Below are positions 8,735 through 16,210 of a DNA stretch of 64,000 bases, in pieces; positions within the stretch are counted from its first letter, which is position 1, and every line of letters begins with the position of its first letter. The notes under the pieces were generated by a model that worked only from the letters and a program-made list of their open reading frames with translations, was not told the DNA's origin and did no database searches. The stretch covers positions 434,001-498,000 of the forward strand of contig CBDCJB010000001.1 of the NCBI GenBank assembly GCA_965217605.1, written 5' to 3'. This DNA is from JAYYZW01 sp965217605. GTDB taxonomy: Bacteria; Pseudomonadota; Gammaproteobacteria; Ga0077536. A program made the position numbers and the translations under genes.

Positions 8735-9775
8735 ATGAAACTCGGACTCGTCTTCGGCTACTCCGGCGCGCAGATCAAAATGCCCATGGGTTTGATCCTC
8801 GAAGCGGAGTCCTTGGGATTCGATTCGGTGTGGAGCGCCGAGGCCTGGGGTTCGGATGCGGTGACGCCGATAGCCTGGGTATTGTCGCAGACGACCACCA
8901 TCAAAGCGGGCACGGCGATCATGCAAATGGCCGCACGTACCCCGTCGATGACCGCGATGACGGCAATGACGCTGGACCAACTTTCAGGCGGACGCTTTCT
9001 GCTCGGCATCGGTCCGTCGGGGCCACAGGTCATCGAAGGCTGGTACGGACAACCCTACGGCAAGCCACTCAAGCGCACACGCGAATATATTTCGATCATT
9101 CGTGCGATCCTCGCGCGTGAAAAACCGCTTATACACGCCGGGGAGCATTATCAAATTCCGTATACGGGCGCCGGCGCGATGGGTTTGGGCAGACCGCTCA
9201 AGAGTATTCTGCACGGTAACCCGGAACTGCCCATCTACACGGGCGCCGTGACCGCCAAGGGCGTCCAGTGCGCCGCCGAAGTCGCCGACGGTTGCTTCAT
9301 GGTATGGATGAATCCCGAGCGCTTCGATTTGTTCAAGCCGGCACTCGAAGCGGGGTTCGCGAAATCTACAAACGGGCGCTCGATGGATAATTTCGATTTC
9401 GCGCCCTTCGTGCGTATGCGCATGGGACCGGACATCGACGCCTGCCGCATGCAGATCAAACACGAACTGGCGCTCTACGTCGGCGGCATGGGCGCGCGTG
9501 AGAAAAATTTTTACAACGACTACACGAAACGGCTCGGCTACGAGGACGCGGCGGTCGAGATCCAGGACCTTTATCTGTCCGGCAAGAAGGACGAGGCCGC
9601 TGACGCGGTGCCTGATCAATACGTCGACGACTGCGCGCTGGTCGGACCACCGGAGCACATCAAGGATCAACTCCTGCGCTGGCAGGAAGCGGGTGAACGC
9701 GGCGAGGTCGGCACCATGGTGATCAGCGCGCGACGGCCCGAAGAACTCAGATTACTCGCGGAAACGCTTTTATAG
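8735..9775 (+). CDS. LLM-class flavin/F420-dependent oxidoreductase
   Basis: A 346-residue TIM-barrel oxidoreductase of the luciferase-like family. The N-terminus MKLGLVFGYSGAQIKMP is typical of the F420-dependent-like branch. Further seen: AESLGFDSVWSAEAWGSDAVTP, TAIMQMAARTPSMTAMTAMTL, and LSGGRFLLGIGPSGPQVIEGWYG (given in parts). A longer in-frame start exists at 8642, but it lies inside the preceding gene; the ATG at 8735 is ten bases after that gene's stop and gives the normal N-terminus. Cofactor and substrate are unknown. It sits between another LLM gene and an MBL-fold gene. Confidence 0.9.
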   Translation: MKLGLVFGYSGAQIKMPMGLILEAESLGFDSVWSAEAWGSDAVTPIAWVLSQTTTIKAGTAIMQMAARTPSMTAMTAMTLDQLSGGRFLLGIGPSGPQVIEGWYGQPYGKPLKRTREYISIIRAILAREKPLIHAGEHYQIPYTGAGAMGLGRPLKSILHGNPELPIYTGAVTAKGVQCAAEVADGCFMVWMNPERFDLFKPALEAGFAKSTNGRSMDNFDFAPFVRMRMGPDIDACRMQIKHELALYVGGMGAREKNFYNDYTKRLGYEDAAVEIQDLYLSGKKDEAADAVPDQYVDDCALVGPPEHIKDQLLRWQEAGERGEVGTMVISARRPEELRLLAETLL

Positions 9776-9798
9776 AACGAACCAAGGGGAGAGAAACC

Positions 9799-10665
9799 AT
9801 GAAATGGACAGTTGGCGACACCACGATCACCAAGATTGAAGAGATTGTTTTCCCGGAATTCCCGGACGTCATCCCCGCTGCGACGCCGGATGTCGTTAAA
9901 GCGGTCGAGTGGCTGCATCCACACTTCGTCACCGACGAGCACATGCTGAGCTTGAGCGTCCACGCCCTCGTCGTCGATACGCCCGGCGCCAACCTCGTCG
10001 TCGATACCTGCATTGGCAACGGCCGCGATCGCAACCCCTTCGAGGTGATGCACATGCTGCAGACGCCGTTCATGGACGACATGAAAGCCGCGGGTTACGA
10101 CCCGGACGGCATCGATTACGTGCTCTGCACCCATCTGCATCTCGATCACGTGGGCTGGAACACGCACGAAGTCGACGGCAAATTCGTACCGACCTTCTCC
10201 AATGCGTCCTACCTCATGGGCAAACAGGACCTCGATTTCTGGGGCACGATCGACGCCGGCACCGAGGACGACTTCATGCAACTGCAGCGCCGCGTGTTCG
10301 ACGATTCGATGCAGCCCGTACTGGACGCCGGATTGGCCAAGGCGATCGAAGGGCCGGCTGAAGTCTGCGAAGGCGTGCGGCTGATCCCGACGCCTGGCCA
10401 CACGCCGGGGCATTGTTCCGTGATCATCGAATCGAAGGGCGAAACCGCAATGATCACGGGCGATTTCGTTCATCACCCGATTCAGTTTAACGATCCGGCG
10501 CTGGTAAGCCCCTTCGACGTGGACAACGACGCCGCGGTCGCGACCCGCCAACGCGTCTTTGCCGAATATGCGGATACGCCGACGCTCATCATCGGGACGC
10601 ATTTCGCGGGGCCAACGGCCGGCAAATTAGTCCGCGATGGGGATACCTACCGCCTGGACGTCTAG
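9799..10665 (+). CDS. MBL-fold metallo-hydrolase
   Basis: A 288-residue metallo-beta-lactamase-fold hydrolase. The metal-binding motif THLHLDHVGWN is seen near residue 115, with the further ligands in TPGHTPGHCSV (His), TGDFVHHP (Asp) and GTHFAGPTAG (His). The arrangement resembles the quorum-quenching lactonase / glyoxalase II-like branch; a lactonase or thioester hydrolase role is possible but not shown. No signal peptide, so cytosolic. GGGGAGAG precedes the ATG. It ends the plus-strand operon, and a REP-like inverted pair follows directly. Confidence 0.92.
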   Translation: MKWTVGDTTITKIEEIVFPEFPDVIPAATPDVVKAVEWLHPHFVTDEHMLSLSVHALVVDTPGANLVVDTCIGNGRDRNPFEVMHMLQTPFMDDMKAAGYDPDGIDYVLCTHLHLDHVGWNTHEVDGKFVPTFSNASYLMGKQDLDFWGTIDAGTEDDFMQLQRRVFDDSMQPVLDAGLAKAIEGPAEVCEGVRLIPTPGHTPGHCSVIIESKGETAMITGDFVHHPIQFNDPALVSPFDVDNDAAVATRQRVFAEYADTPTLIIGTHFAGPTAGKLVRDGDTYRLDV

Positions 10666-10671
10666 GCGACC

Positions 10672-10729
10672 GTTCGCCGCGCACGGGCTCCTACGAGTAC
10701 TCCCGTAGGAGTTCGACTGCGGGCGAATC
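10672..10729. repeat. REP-like inverted pair between convergent genes
   Basis: Two copies of a short unit face each other. 10705-10729 reads GTAGGAG...GCGGGCGAATC, and 10672-10694 is a diverged inverted copy ending GGGCTCCTAC. Their cores CTCCTACG and CGTAGGAG form a perfect 8-bp stem with an 8-nt loop. The same unit occurs at 58127-58151 and, as a diverged pair, at 36688-36747. It fills the gap between the convergent MBL and outer-membrane genes and overlaps the latter's stop codon. No U-tract is present. Inference: transcript-end stabiliser or bidirectional terminator. Confidence 0.7.
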
Positions 10730-11747
10730 AATAGACGAACGACACCCCGCCGATCAGCCGAAAGTCAACGTCGGTCTGTACGCCCTTGCTGTCGTCGATC
10801 AGCGGATAGCCTAGCGAGACAAACGCACCGATTCGCTGATACGAAACGCGCAATCCGGGTGACAGGTAGACGACCGTGCCGCCAGAATGAGCGTCCGAAG
10901 CGCCGCCTATTCCATTGCTCCAGCGCGTCTCGCCGTTGACCTCGAGCATCGCGTCCCAGCGCAGGTGGGCATGGGCCCCAATTTCGTCGACGTGGCCATG
11001 CTCGTCGTGCTGAGACAGCGTGTACACCGCCGCCAGGTTGTACGCTAGTGCGTCGCCAATCTCAGTATCCTGCGCACCTTCTGTCGTGAGATTGAACATC
11101 AAGTTGCCGTGCAGTCCCCAGCGGCCGAAGGTCTGGCTGAGGGCGCCGCCAATGAGGACATCCCACGAACCTGAACCGGGCTGAAATTCGGATTCCAAGC
11201 GTTCGCCGCGGTCGCGTTCGTGCGTCTCGCCGGACGGCGCCTTGAACCCGATTTGCAAGGACGCCTCTAACCCGTTCGCTTGGAAGGCTCGAACGTTGCT
11301 GAGGAACAGGACGTCGCCTAAGCCAGAGGCGTCACCGTGGCCATGCACTTCGGCTACACCGTCTTCGAGTTCGCCTTCGCGGATACGGTCGCGGGCCACC
11401 CGGGGTAGCCGCACGCTCATCGTGATCGCTTCCGTCAGGCCATAGGCCAGCGCTGCGGATGTACTGTTGATCCGATCGATGCTGTGCACGCCTTCCCGGC
11501 CCTGCGCTGCCAAACCGTCGAGGGATGCGTCGGGTAACGGATCGCGCTCAATGTATTCATTGCGGAATCCAATCGCCCATTTACCGGCCGGCATCGCGGT
11601 CGCGGGGATCGTCGTGATCGGGCCGCGCGCGTCAGAGCCGAACGCGGCGGTCGGGTGGTCGGCTACAGCAGCGGCTGAAAGGACCATAGACAGTGCAGTA
11701 AATGCCGATACGAGTGCAGTATCGAAACGTTTCGATCGACCCACCAT
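10728..11747 (-). CDS. Exported outer-membrane beta-barrel protein (transporter-like), His-rich
   Basis: A 339-residue protein with an N-terminal signal-type segment (about residues 10-28, ending AAAVADH) and alternating hydrophobic/aromatic stretches ending in VSFVY, as expected for an outer-membrane barrel with a terminal aromatic residue. His-rich loops are seen (EVHGHGDASG and HDEHGHVDEIGAHAH), consistent with metal exposure. It overlaps the upstream barrel gene by one base (TGATG), so the two are probably made together. I recognise it only as similar to the phenol-degradation MetA/transporter-type barrel group. A link to copper or another metal is inferred from the His residues and neighbours. 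Confidence 0.72.
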   Translation of the reverse strand: MVGRSKRFDTALVSAFTALSMVLSAAAVADHPTAAFGSDARGPITTIPATAMPAGKWAIGFRNEYIERDPLPDASLDGLAAQGREGVHSIDRINSTSAALAYGLTEAITMSVRLPRVARDRIREGELEDGVAEVHGHGDASGLGDVLFLSNVRAFQANGLEASLQIGFKAPSGETHERDRGERLESEFQPGSGSWDVLIGGALSQTFGRWGLHGNLMFNLTTEGAQDTEIGDALAYNLAAVYTLSQHDEHGHVDEIGAHAHLRWDAMLEVNGETRWSNGIGGASDAHSGGTVVYLSPGLRVSYQRIGAFVSLGYPLIDDSKGVQTDVDFRLIGGVSFVY

Positions 11748-12844
11748 CAGAACATGACCTGCGCGCCGGCCGTCAAAATGAAATCCGTTTCCATCTGCGG
11801 ACCGTTGAGGTGCTGAACGAAAGGGAAGCCGCCCTCCAGCGCAATGCGCATACCGCGCATCCTGCCGGTTTGACCCGCGAGGTTTATACCGAACAGTAGA
11901 TTGAGCTTGTCACCACCGTAGTTGTTCGGATCGGCCGTCTGCACCGGCGCCACGATCCTCGCATCGATCCCTTCGATCCCGCCCATCGATTCGTACGCCA
12001 AGCGGGTCGACACGCTGATGAAAGGCCGCGGTTGATAGCTCAACCATCCGGTAGCCACGTGTTTATGGCCCCAGCGGTAGCCGTCGTCGCGCTCCGTGCG
12101 AATATCACCCACATACTGGCCGCCCCAGCCCAAACGATTCAGCTTGCCGGAATAAGTGATACCCGGTAGAAAGTCGACCGTGCCGCTGCCGATCTGCATT
12201 GCATAGGGCAAGCGCGTTGACGGCATCGTTCCGAGCGGCGTCAGAACCGTATCGGTTTCATCAGTTGCGCCCGTCGGCGCGCTGATTCCGACACGGATAT
12301 GCGCACGATGGGTGCCGTCATTGAATAACCGAATCAGGCCCGTGAATTTCGAATCGCCAATTCCATCGGTTCTCGTCGTGAATCCACCACGTACGGTCGT
12401 TCCCAATCCGCCCATGTAAGTGACGTGGTCCATCTCCTTTTCGATGTAGCTCGTCATGAACATCAAGGTCAGCCAGTCGGTTGGCGCGTACATGGCGCCG
12501 AACATGTGCGTCTCCATGGTCATGTCGGTGGGCACGACGCGCAGGGTCGGCGGTTGCATGGGCGCGCCGAAAAATCGATTGGGCGCCGTGGTGGCGATGG
12601 CGTCGGGCGACACTTCATCGTCGCCGATGCGATTACCCTGCACGTCCATATACGTATAGCGATAGGACAACATCCACTCGCCACGCTCGTGGATGTGATC
12701 GCCCATCACGCGGATCGGAGCGTGGCCATCGGCCCGCATCGGGTGCGTACCCGCGCTGCCGATCCCGATACCGTCAGCAACCACGCAAGCGTTGTAAATG
12801 ATCAGCGCTGGGATAAATGCGCTTGCTACTGCTCGAACGCCCAT
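11747..12844 (-). CDS. Outer-membrane transporter-like beta-barrel protein
   Basis: A 365-residue exported protein with a hydrophobic N-terminus. Residues around 47-67 include MGDHIHERGEWMLSYRYTYM, a signature I associate with outer-membrane transporter-like proteins found beside copper-handling genes. Met- and His-rich stretches such as MTMETHMFGAMY and MTSYIEKEMDHVTYMGG support metal contact. The rest alternates short strands and turns and ends GAQVMF with a terminal Phe, typical of barrels. It is co-transcribed with the following barrel gene and lies downstream of a DUF2946-like gene. Function is unproven; copper/heavy-metal export or adaptation is the favoured inference. Confidence 0.72.
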   Translation of the reverse strand: MGVRAVASAFIPALIIYNACVVADGIGIGSAGTHPMRADGHAPIRVMGDHIHERGEWMLSYRYTYMDVQGNRIGDDEVSPDAIATTAPNRFFGAPMQPPTLRVVPTDMTMETHMFGAMYAPTDWLTLMFMTSYIEKEMDHVTYMGGLGTTVRGGFTTRTDGIGDSKFTGLIRLFNDGTHRAHIRVGISAPTGATDETDTVLTPLGTMPSTRLPYAMQIGSGTVDFLPGITYSGKLNRLGWGGQYVGDIRTERDDGYRWGHKHVATGWLSYQPRPFISVSTRLAYESMGGIEGIDARIVAPVQTADPNNYGGDKLNLLFGINLAGQTGRMRGMRIALEGGFPFVQHLNGPQMETDFILTAGAQVMF

Positions 12845-12936
12845 CGAATGTCTCTCAATCAGTTAACGTGAACACCGCAGATCTCGAGTACCTGCGTTAA
12901 TCGCGGGTCGTAGTCCGCCGACCCGATGTTAGGGTC

Positions 12937-13377
12937 TTAACTGAGAGAGGGCGGAGCGCGGCTCAGGGAATGGCCGCGTGGCGAGGTAGTGGAACAGATT
13001 TGGTGGTGGACGAACTTACCCTGGGTCGTATTGAGCGGGACGAACGGATAAAACGCCATCGCATCGAACACCAGATTCGCGCTGTTAACCCAGAACCCGC
13101 ATCCCGATCCGAAACTGGGTAGATCGCGACCGCCGTCATTCGCCCGCGTCGATGTGCCGTGGTGACTGCGGTGATTCGCATGGTGATCGACCCCGCCGGT
13201 CAGCGCGGAGAGGTCCAGCCCCGGGTTTTGCATCGGGCACAGAATGATCGAGAAATCCCGCGGTGCAGCCACCGACGGGAGTTTCAGCATGTAACCGACG
13301 GGCACCAGGGCGCGCAGGGCGATCAACGCTGCGAGGAGGGTGGATAGCTTGCGCCGGTTACTCAGCATGGTGCGCAT
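12937..13377 (-). CDS. DUF2946-like small exported/membrane protein
   Basis: A 146-residue protein starting with a basic, hydrophobic segment (residues 8-30, ending PVGYMLKLP), then an ILCP Cys motif, a His-rich loop (VDHHANHRSHHGTS), a second Cys in SGCGFWVNSANLVFD and a C-terminal SRAPPSLS. This layout (N-terminal membrane segment, GYM, CP, His-rich loop, late Cys, RAPP ending) matches the DUF2946 family, which often lies beside TonB receptors and copper genes. It is the likely first gene of a three-gene minus-strand operon. Function is unknown; metal binding in the periplasm is inferred from the Cys/His content. Confidence 0.68.
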   Translation of the reverse strand: MRTMLSNRRKLSTLLAALIALRALVPVGYMLKLPSVAAPRDFSIILCPMQNPGLDLSALTGGVDHHANHRSHHGTSTRANDGGRDLPSFGSGCGFWVNSANLVFDAMAFYPFVPLNTTQGKFVHHQICSTTSPRGHSLSRAPPSLS

Positions 13378-13619
13378 TATATTGAAAATATGCGAGTTAT
13401 TGCCGAACTGTTCGGTCGCGTCAGCCCCGATGTCTTACCGCCGGCGGTCGTGTCCTCAAAACCGGTGTCGTTAAAACGCCAACACGCTCGGCTCTAGTGA
13501 GGAGAACGACACGTTATTTAACAGTCCTGTGCGGTAGTCTCACCGTTCCAGATGGCCCGGTTGGCATCAGCCGACTGGAGTGTCCGTGTGCGGACGATAA
13601 GGCCTACCACGGGGGCAGC

Positions 13620-14360
13620 ATGAGAGTGGAGCTTCGAACACGACGAACGCTGGCAGTGTTGCTGCTATCGCTCGCGGGCTTGTGTAGCACCCACGTTCAA
13701 GCGGCTATCGTCGCGGAAGGCGATATATCTGTTGATTGGAGCCTCTTGTCGGTCGGCCCGTTGCTCAGTCTGGTTTCGGCCTCCCCGCTATTCTACAACT
13801 CCGCGACAACCATCGACATCAGCGGCGCCGTATTCGATATCGACGCCAACTTTTTCGCGCCGGCCGCCGCAGCAGGACCCGGCGATAATGCTGCGAGTGC
13901 CAGCGGCGGACCAGGAGTGGTTACCGTTGCTAGCGACGTAGAACTCGGCGGCGCGAACAGTGTGCATTCCGGACGGCAGTTATTCGCTGTATCGGCAGAT
14001 GGCATCGCAACCGTCACGCTTCCGTACTCGATCAGCGCCGAGGTTCTCGATGCCGGGGCACCCATTGGTACAGGTGTAATCGCGACTGCTAGCCTGGCCT
14101 ACGTGTTGTTCGAAGATATTAGTTCTACTAGTGGCAGCGGCTCTAGCGACATCGCGAGCGTATTTTCTTTCCCAGGCGCCGGACTCGTGGCCGATGCCGG
14201 CGTGCTGAGCATCACCTTTGCAGTGGAAGCCGGAAATGTCATACGGATCGACGGACTGTTTACCACTGATGCCTTGGTTGTCCCGCTTCCTGCGTCGGCG
14301 CCGCTGTTCCTGGGCGCGCTGATCGGATTGGCGACTATCGCCCGCCGACGCCCCGCTTGA
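13620..14360 (+). CDS. Exported protein with VPLPA (PEP-CTERM-like) sorting tail
   Basis: A 246-residue protein. The start at 13620 gives a clean signal peptide (MRVELRTRRTLAVLLLSLAG..., cleavage near VQA/A at about 28). An upstream in-frame start at 13497 would add an unlikely leader. The body is low in charge and rich in Ser, Ala, Asp and Gly. The C-terminus has VPLPASAPLF, a hydrophobic helix and IARRRPA, the tripartite PEP-CTERM-type sorting signal in its VPLPA variant. Such proteins are exported and processed by an exosortase and tend to occur with exopolysaccharide production. No exosortase is in the window. The body has no family I recognise. Confidence 0.82.
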   Translation: MRVELRTRRTLAVLLLSLAGLCSTHVQAAIVAEGDISVDWSLLSVGPLLSLVSASPLFYNSATTIDISGAVFDIDANFFAPAAAAGPGDNAASASGGPGVVTVASDVELGGANSVHSGRQLFAVSADGIATVTLPYSISAEVLDAGAPIGTGVIATASLAYVLFEDISSTSGSGSSDIASVFSFPGAGLVADAGVLSITFAVEAGNVIRIDGLFTTDALVVPLPASAPLFLGALIGLATIARRRPA

Positions 14361-14383
14361 AGTCGTAAGGAATTCACACCACC

Positions 14384-14410
14384 AAGGCCGGCTCAATGCC
14401 GGCCTTTTTC
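14384..14410 (+). terminator. Rho-independent terminator
   Basis: AAGGCCGGC (14384-14392) pairs perfectly with GCCGGCCTT (14398-14406) across a 5-base loop, followed by TTTC. It lies 24 bases after the stop of the VPLPA-tail gene and ends that transcript. Confidence 0.88.
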
Positions 14411-14426
14411 GTGCTCTAATGCGGGC

Positions 14427-15760
14427 ATGACGTATTATCGAGACGACGCAGGGCTACGCCTTCCGGTACGCATCGATACAACTTCAAATGGCGAATTCGC
14501 GCCGCGGCCGATCTCTAAACGGCAGGCGTTCGCCAGTACCCTGGCACACCGCCAAGCCACTGACAGAGCCCGTCGCTTAGGCGTTGACCGTCGACAGTTC
14601 CTGATGTCCGCTTGCGGTGCTGCGTCATCGCTCATGGCGATCAATCGCGCCTATGCCGACACTGATCCCGGCGGCCGGTTCGCGATCGATATGTCCGCCG
14701 AGTTTGAGCCGGACGCGGCATCGAAGATCTTGAGCGGCGGTGAGTTCATCTTCGACATTTAAACGCATCACGTTAATCCCAACGGGCCGTAGCGGAGCGC
14801 ATTCCACCCATTTAATCTCGTATTGCGGACGTTTCCCCAAGCCAAGTGCGGCGACGGGTTCCTAGATGATGTGTTCGGTTCGATCGATTGCTTCGCGTCG
14901 CGCAACTTCATCAAGGAGATCTTTCTCGACTCCGATACCGACATGGCCGTGTTGAGCTACGTGCCGAGTCGCAAAGAGGACATGCCTTTGACGCTCGACG
15001 AAGGCGACGAAACGCGGCGTATCGTGGAGGCGATGGAAGGTACGCAGCGCCTGCTCATCCACGGACCCGTGAATCCGCGCGTCGAAGGCGATATCGATCT
15101 GATGCCGGACATGCTGGAACGGTGGCAGGTCTCCGCATGGAAGACCTATCCGCAGTGGGGACCGGACGGCGTCGGGTTCTGGCTCGACGATCCGGACTTC
15201 GGGATCCCGTTCATCGAGAAAGCACGTGAGTTGGGTCTCAAACGCATCTGCATACACAAGGGTCTGCCGTTTCCCAACATGGCGTTCGAACACAGCTTGA
15301 GCCGCGACATCGGCGTGGTCGCGAAGCGGTACCCGGACGTCGACTTCATCGTCTACCACGCGGCTTACGACAACGGCATCGCCGAAGGCGCTTATGATCC
15401 GAGGGTGCGCAACAGCGTGGTGTCGACTCATTGGTCGAAGCGCTCCTGGCTAACGACATAGCGCCCAACAGCAACGTCTATGCGGAGATCGGCAGCAGCT
15501 GGCGCATGCTGATGAGTAAGCCGCACGAGGCCGCGCACGCCTTGGGTAAATTGTTTAAATATGTGGGACAGGACAACGTGTTATGGGGCACTGATTCGAT
15601 CTGGTATGGATCGCCACAGGATCAGATCCAAGCGTTCAGGGCGTTCCAAATTGCCGAAAGCTTGCAGGAAGCACAGGGCTATCCAGCCATAACCGACACC
15701 CTGCGCGCTAAGGTCTTCGGTTTGAATGCCGCCCGCGTCTACGGGGTTTCCGTGCCCTAG
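14427..15760 (+). pseudogene. Tat-exported amidohydrolase, inactivated by two nonsense codons and a frameshift
   Basis: One ancestral reading frame can be followed from 14427. An N-terminal region with a Tat-like motif (RRQFLMSACG, about residues 55-64) is followed by FIFDI, then stop TAA at 14760-14762, THHVNPNGP, stop TAG at 14790-14792, and RSAFHPFN onward, all in the same frame. Between about 15400 and 15425 the frame shifts: GAYDP is in the first frame and VDSLVEALLANDIAPN in another, running to the stop at 15760. The remaining protein (DIGVVAKRYPDVDFIVYHA, VLWGTDSIWYGSP) is a PF04909-type amidohydrolase. TAA is one C-to-T change from CAA and TAG one G-to-A change from TGG. A non-functional remnant is the simplest reading. 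Confidence 0.88.
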
Positions 15761-15902
15761 ATCGAAACGAGTGCGAGCGCAGATAGAATTGCAGACATGC
15801 GCGATGTGTACGGACCGGAACGGCAACCGAGCTTCCTGAGCTATGGGCCAAAAACCGGCGGGAGTTCCTCGAGTTTCTGCGCTGGCACGGTGATTCACCC
15901 GC

Positions 15903-16172
15903 ATGAGTCCGCGCCGCCGGGGCGTACTCATCGGCGCCGCAGCAGCTTTGGCGGGGCACGCAATCATGCTGGCGGCGGGCAAGGTGCTCGACGGTTCCGA
16001 TCCGGTGATCTATTACTCGGCGATCATCGTGGTGTTGCTCGGCGCGATCCAGCTCGTCTACGTGATCCCGTTGATCGCGTACGGTTTATGGCGGCGCCGA
16101 TCGTTTGCGCTCGGCGCCGGTGCGGTTGCTGCGTTGACCGTAGTATTCAGCACCGTAGGACTGTTGCATTGA
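15903..16172 (+). CDS. Small membrane protein, function unknown
   Basis: An 89-residue protein with three hydrophobic segments (about 8-28, 37-61 and 68-88) separated by a short charged turn (YGLWRRRSF), so probably an integral inner-membrane protein. No family recognised. The ribosome site is weak, and it lies between two pseudogenes, so expression is uncertain. The overlapping frame from 15797 looks like a shadow. Confidence 0.5.
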   Translation: MSPRRRGVLIGAAAALAGHAIMLAAGKVLDGSDPVIYYSAIIVVLLGAIQLVYVIPLIAYGLWRRRSFALGAGAVAALTVVFSTVGLLH

Positions 16173-16210
16173 TGTCGTAAAGCGTTCGAACCGGGGGAGG
16201 GGATTTAAGG

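Noticed and set aside
14760..14792. Stop-codon readthrough or recoding in the amidohydrolase
   Set aside because: Two different stops plus a later frameshift in the same gene fit decay better than recoding, and no other gene in the window needs reassigned stops.
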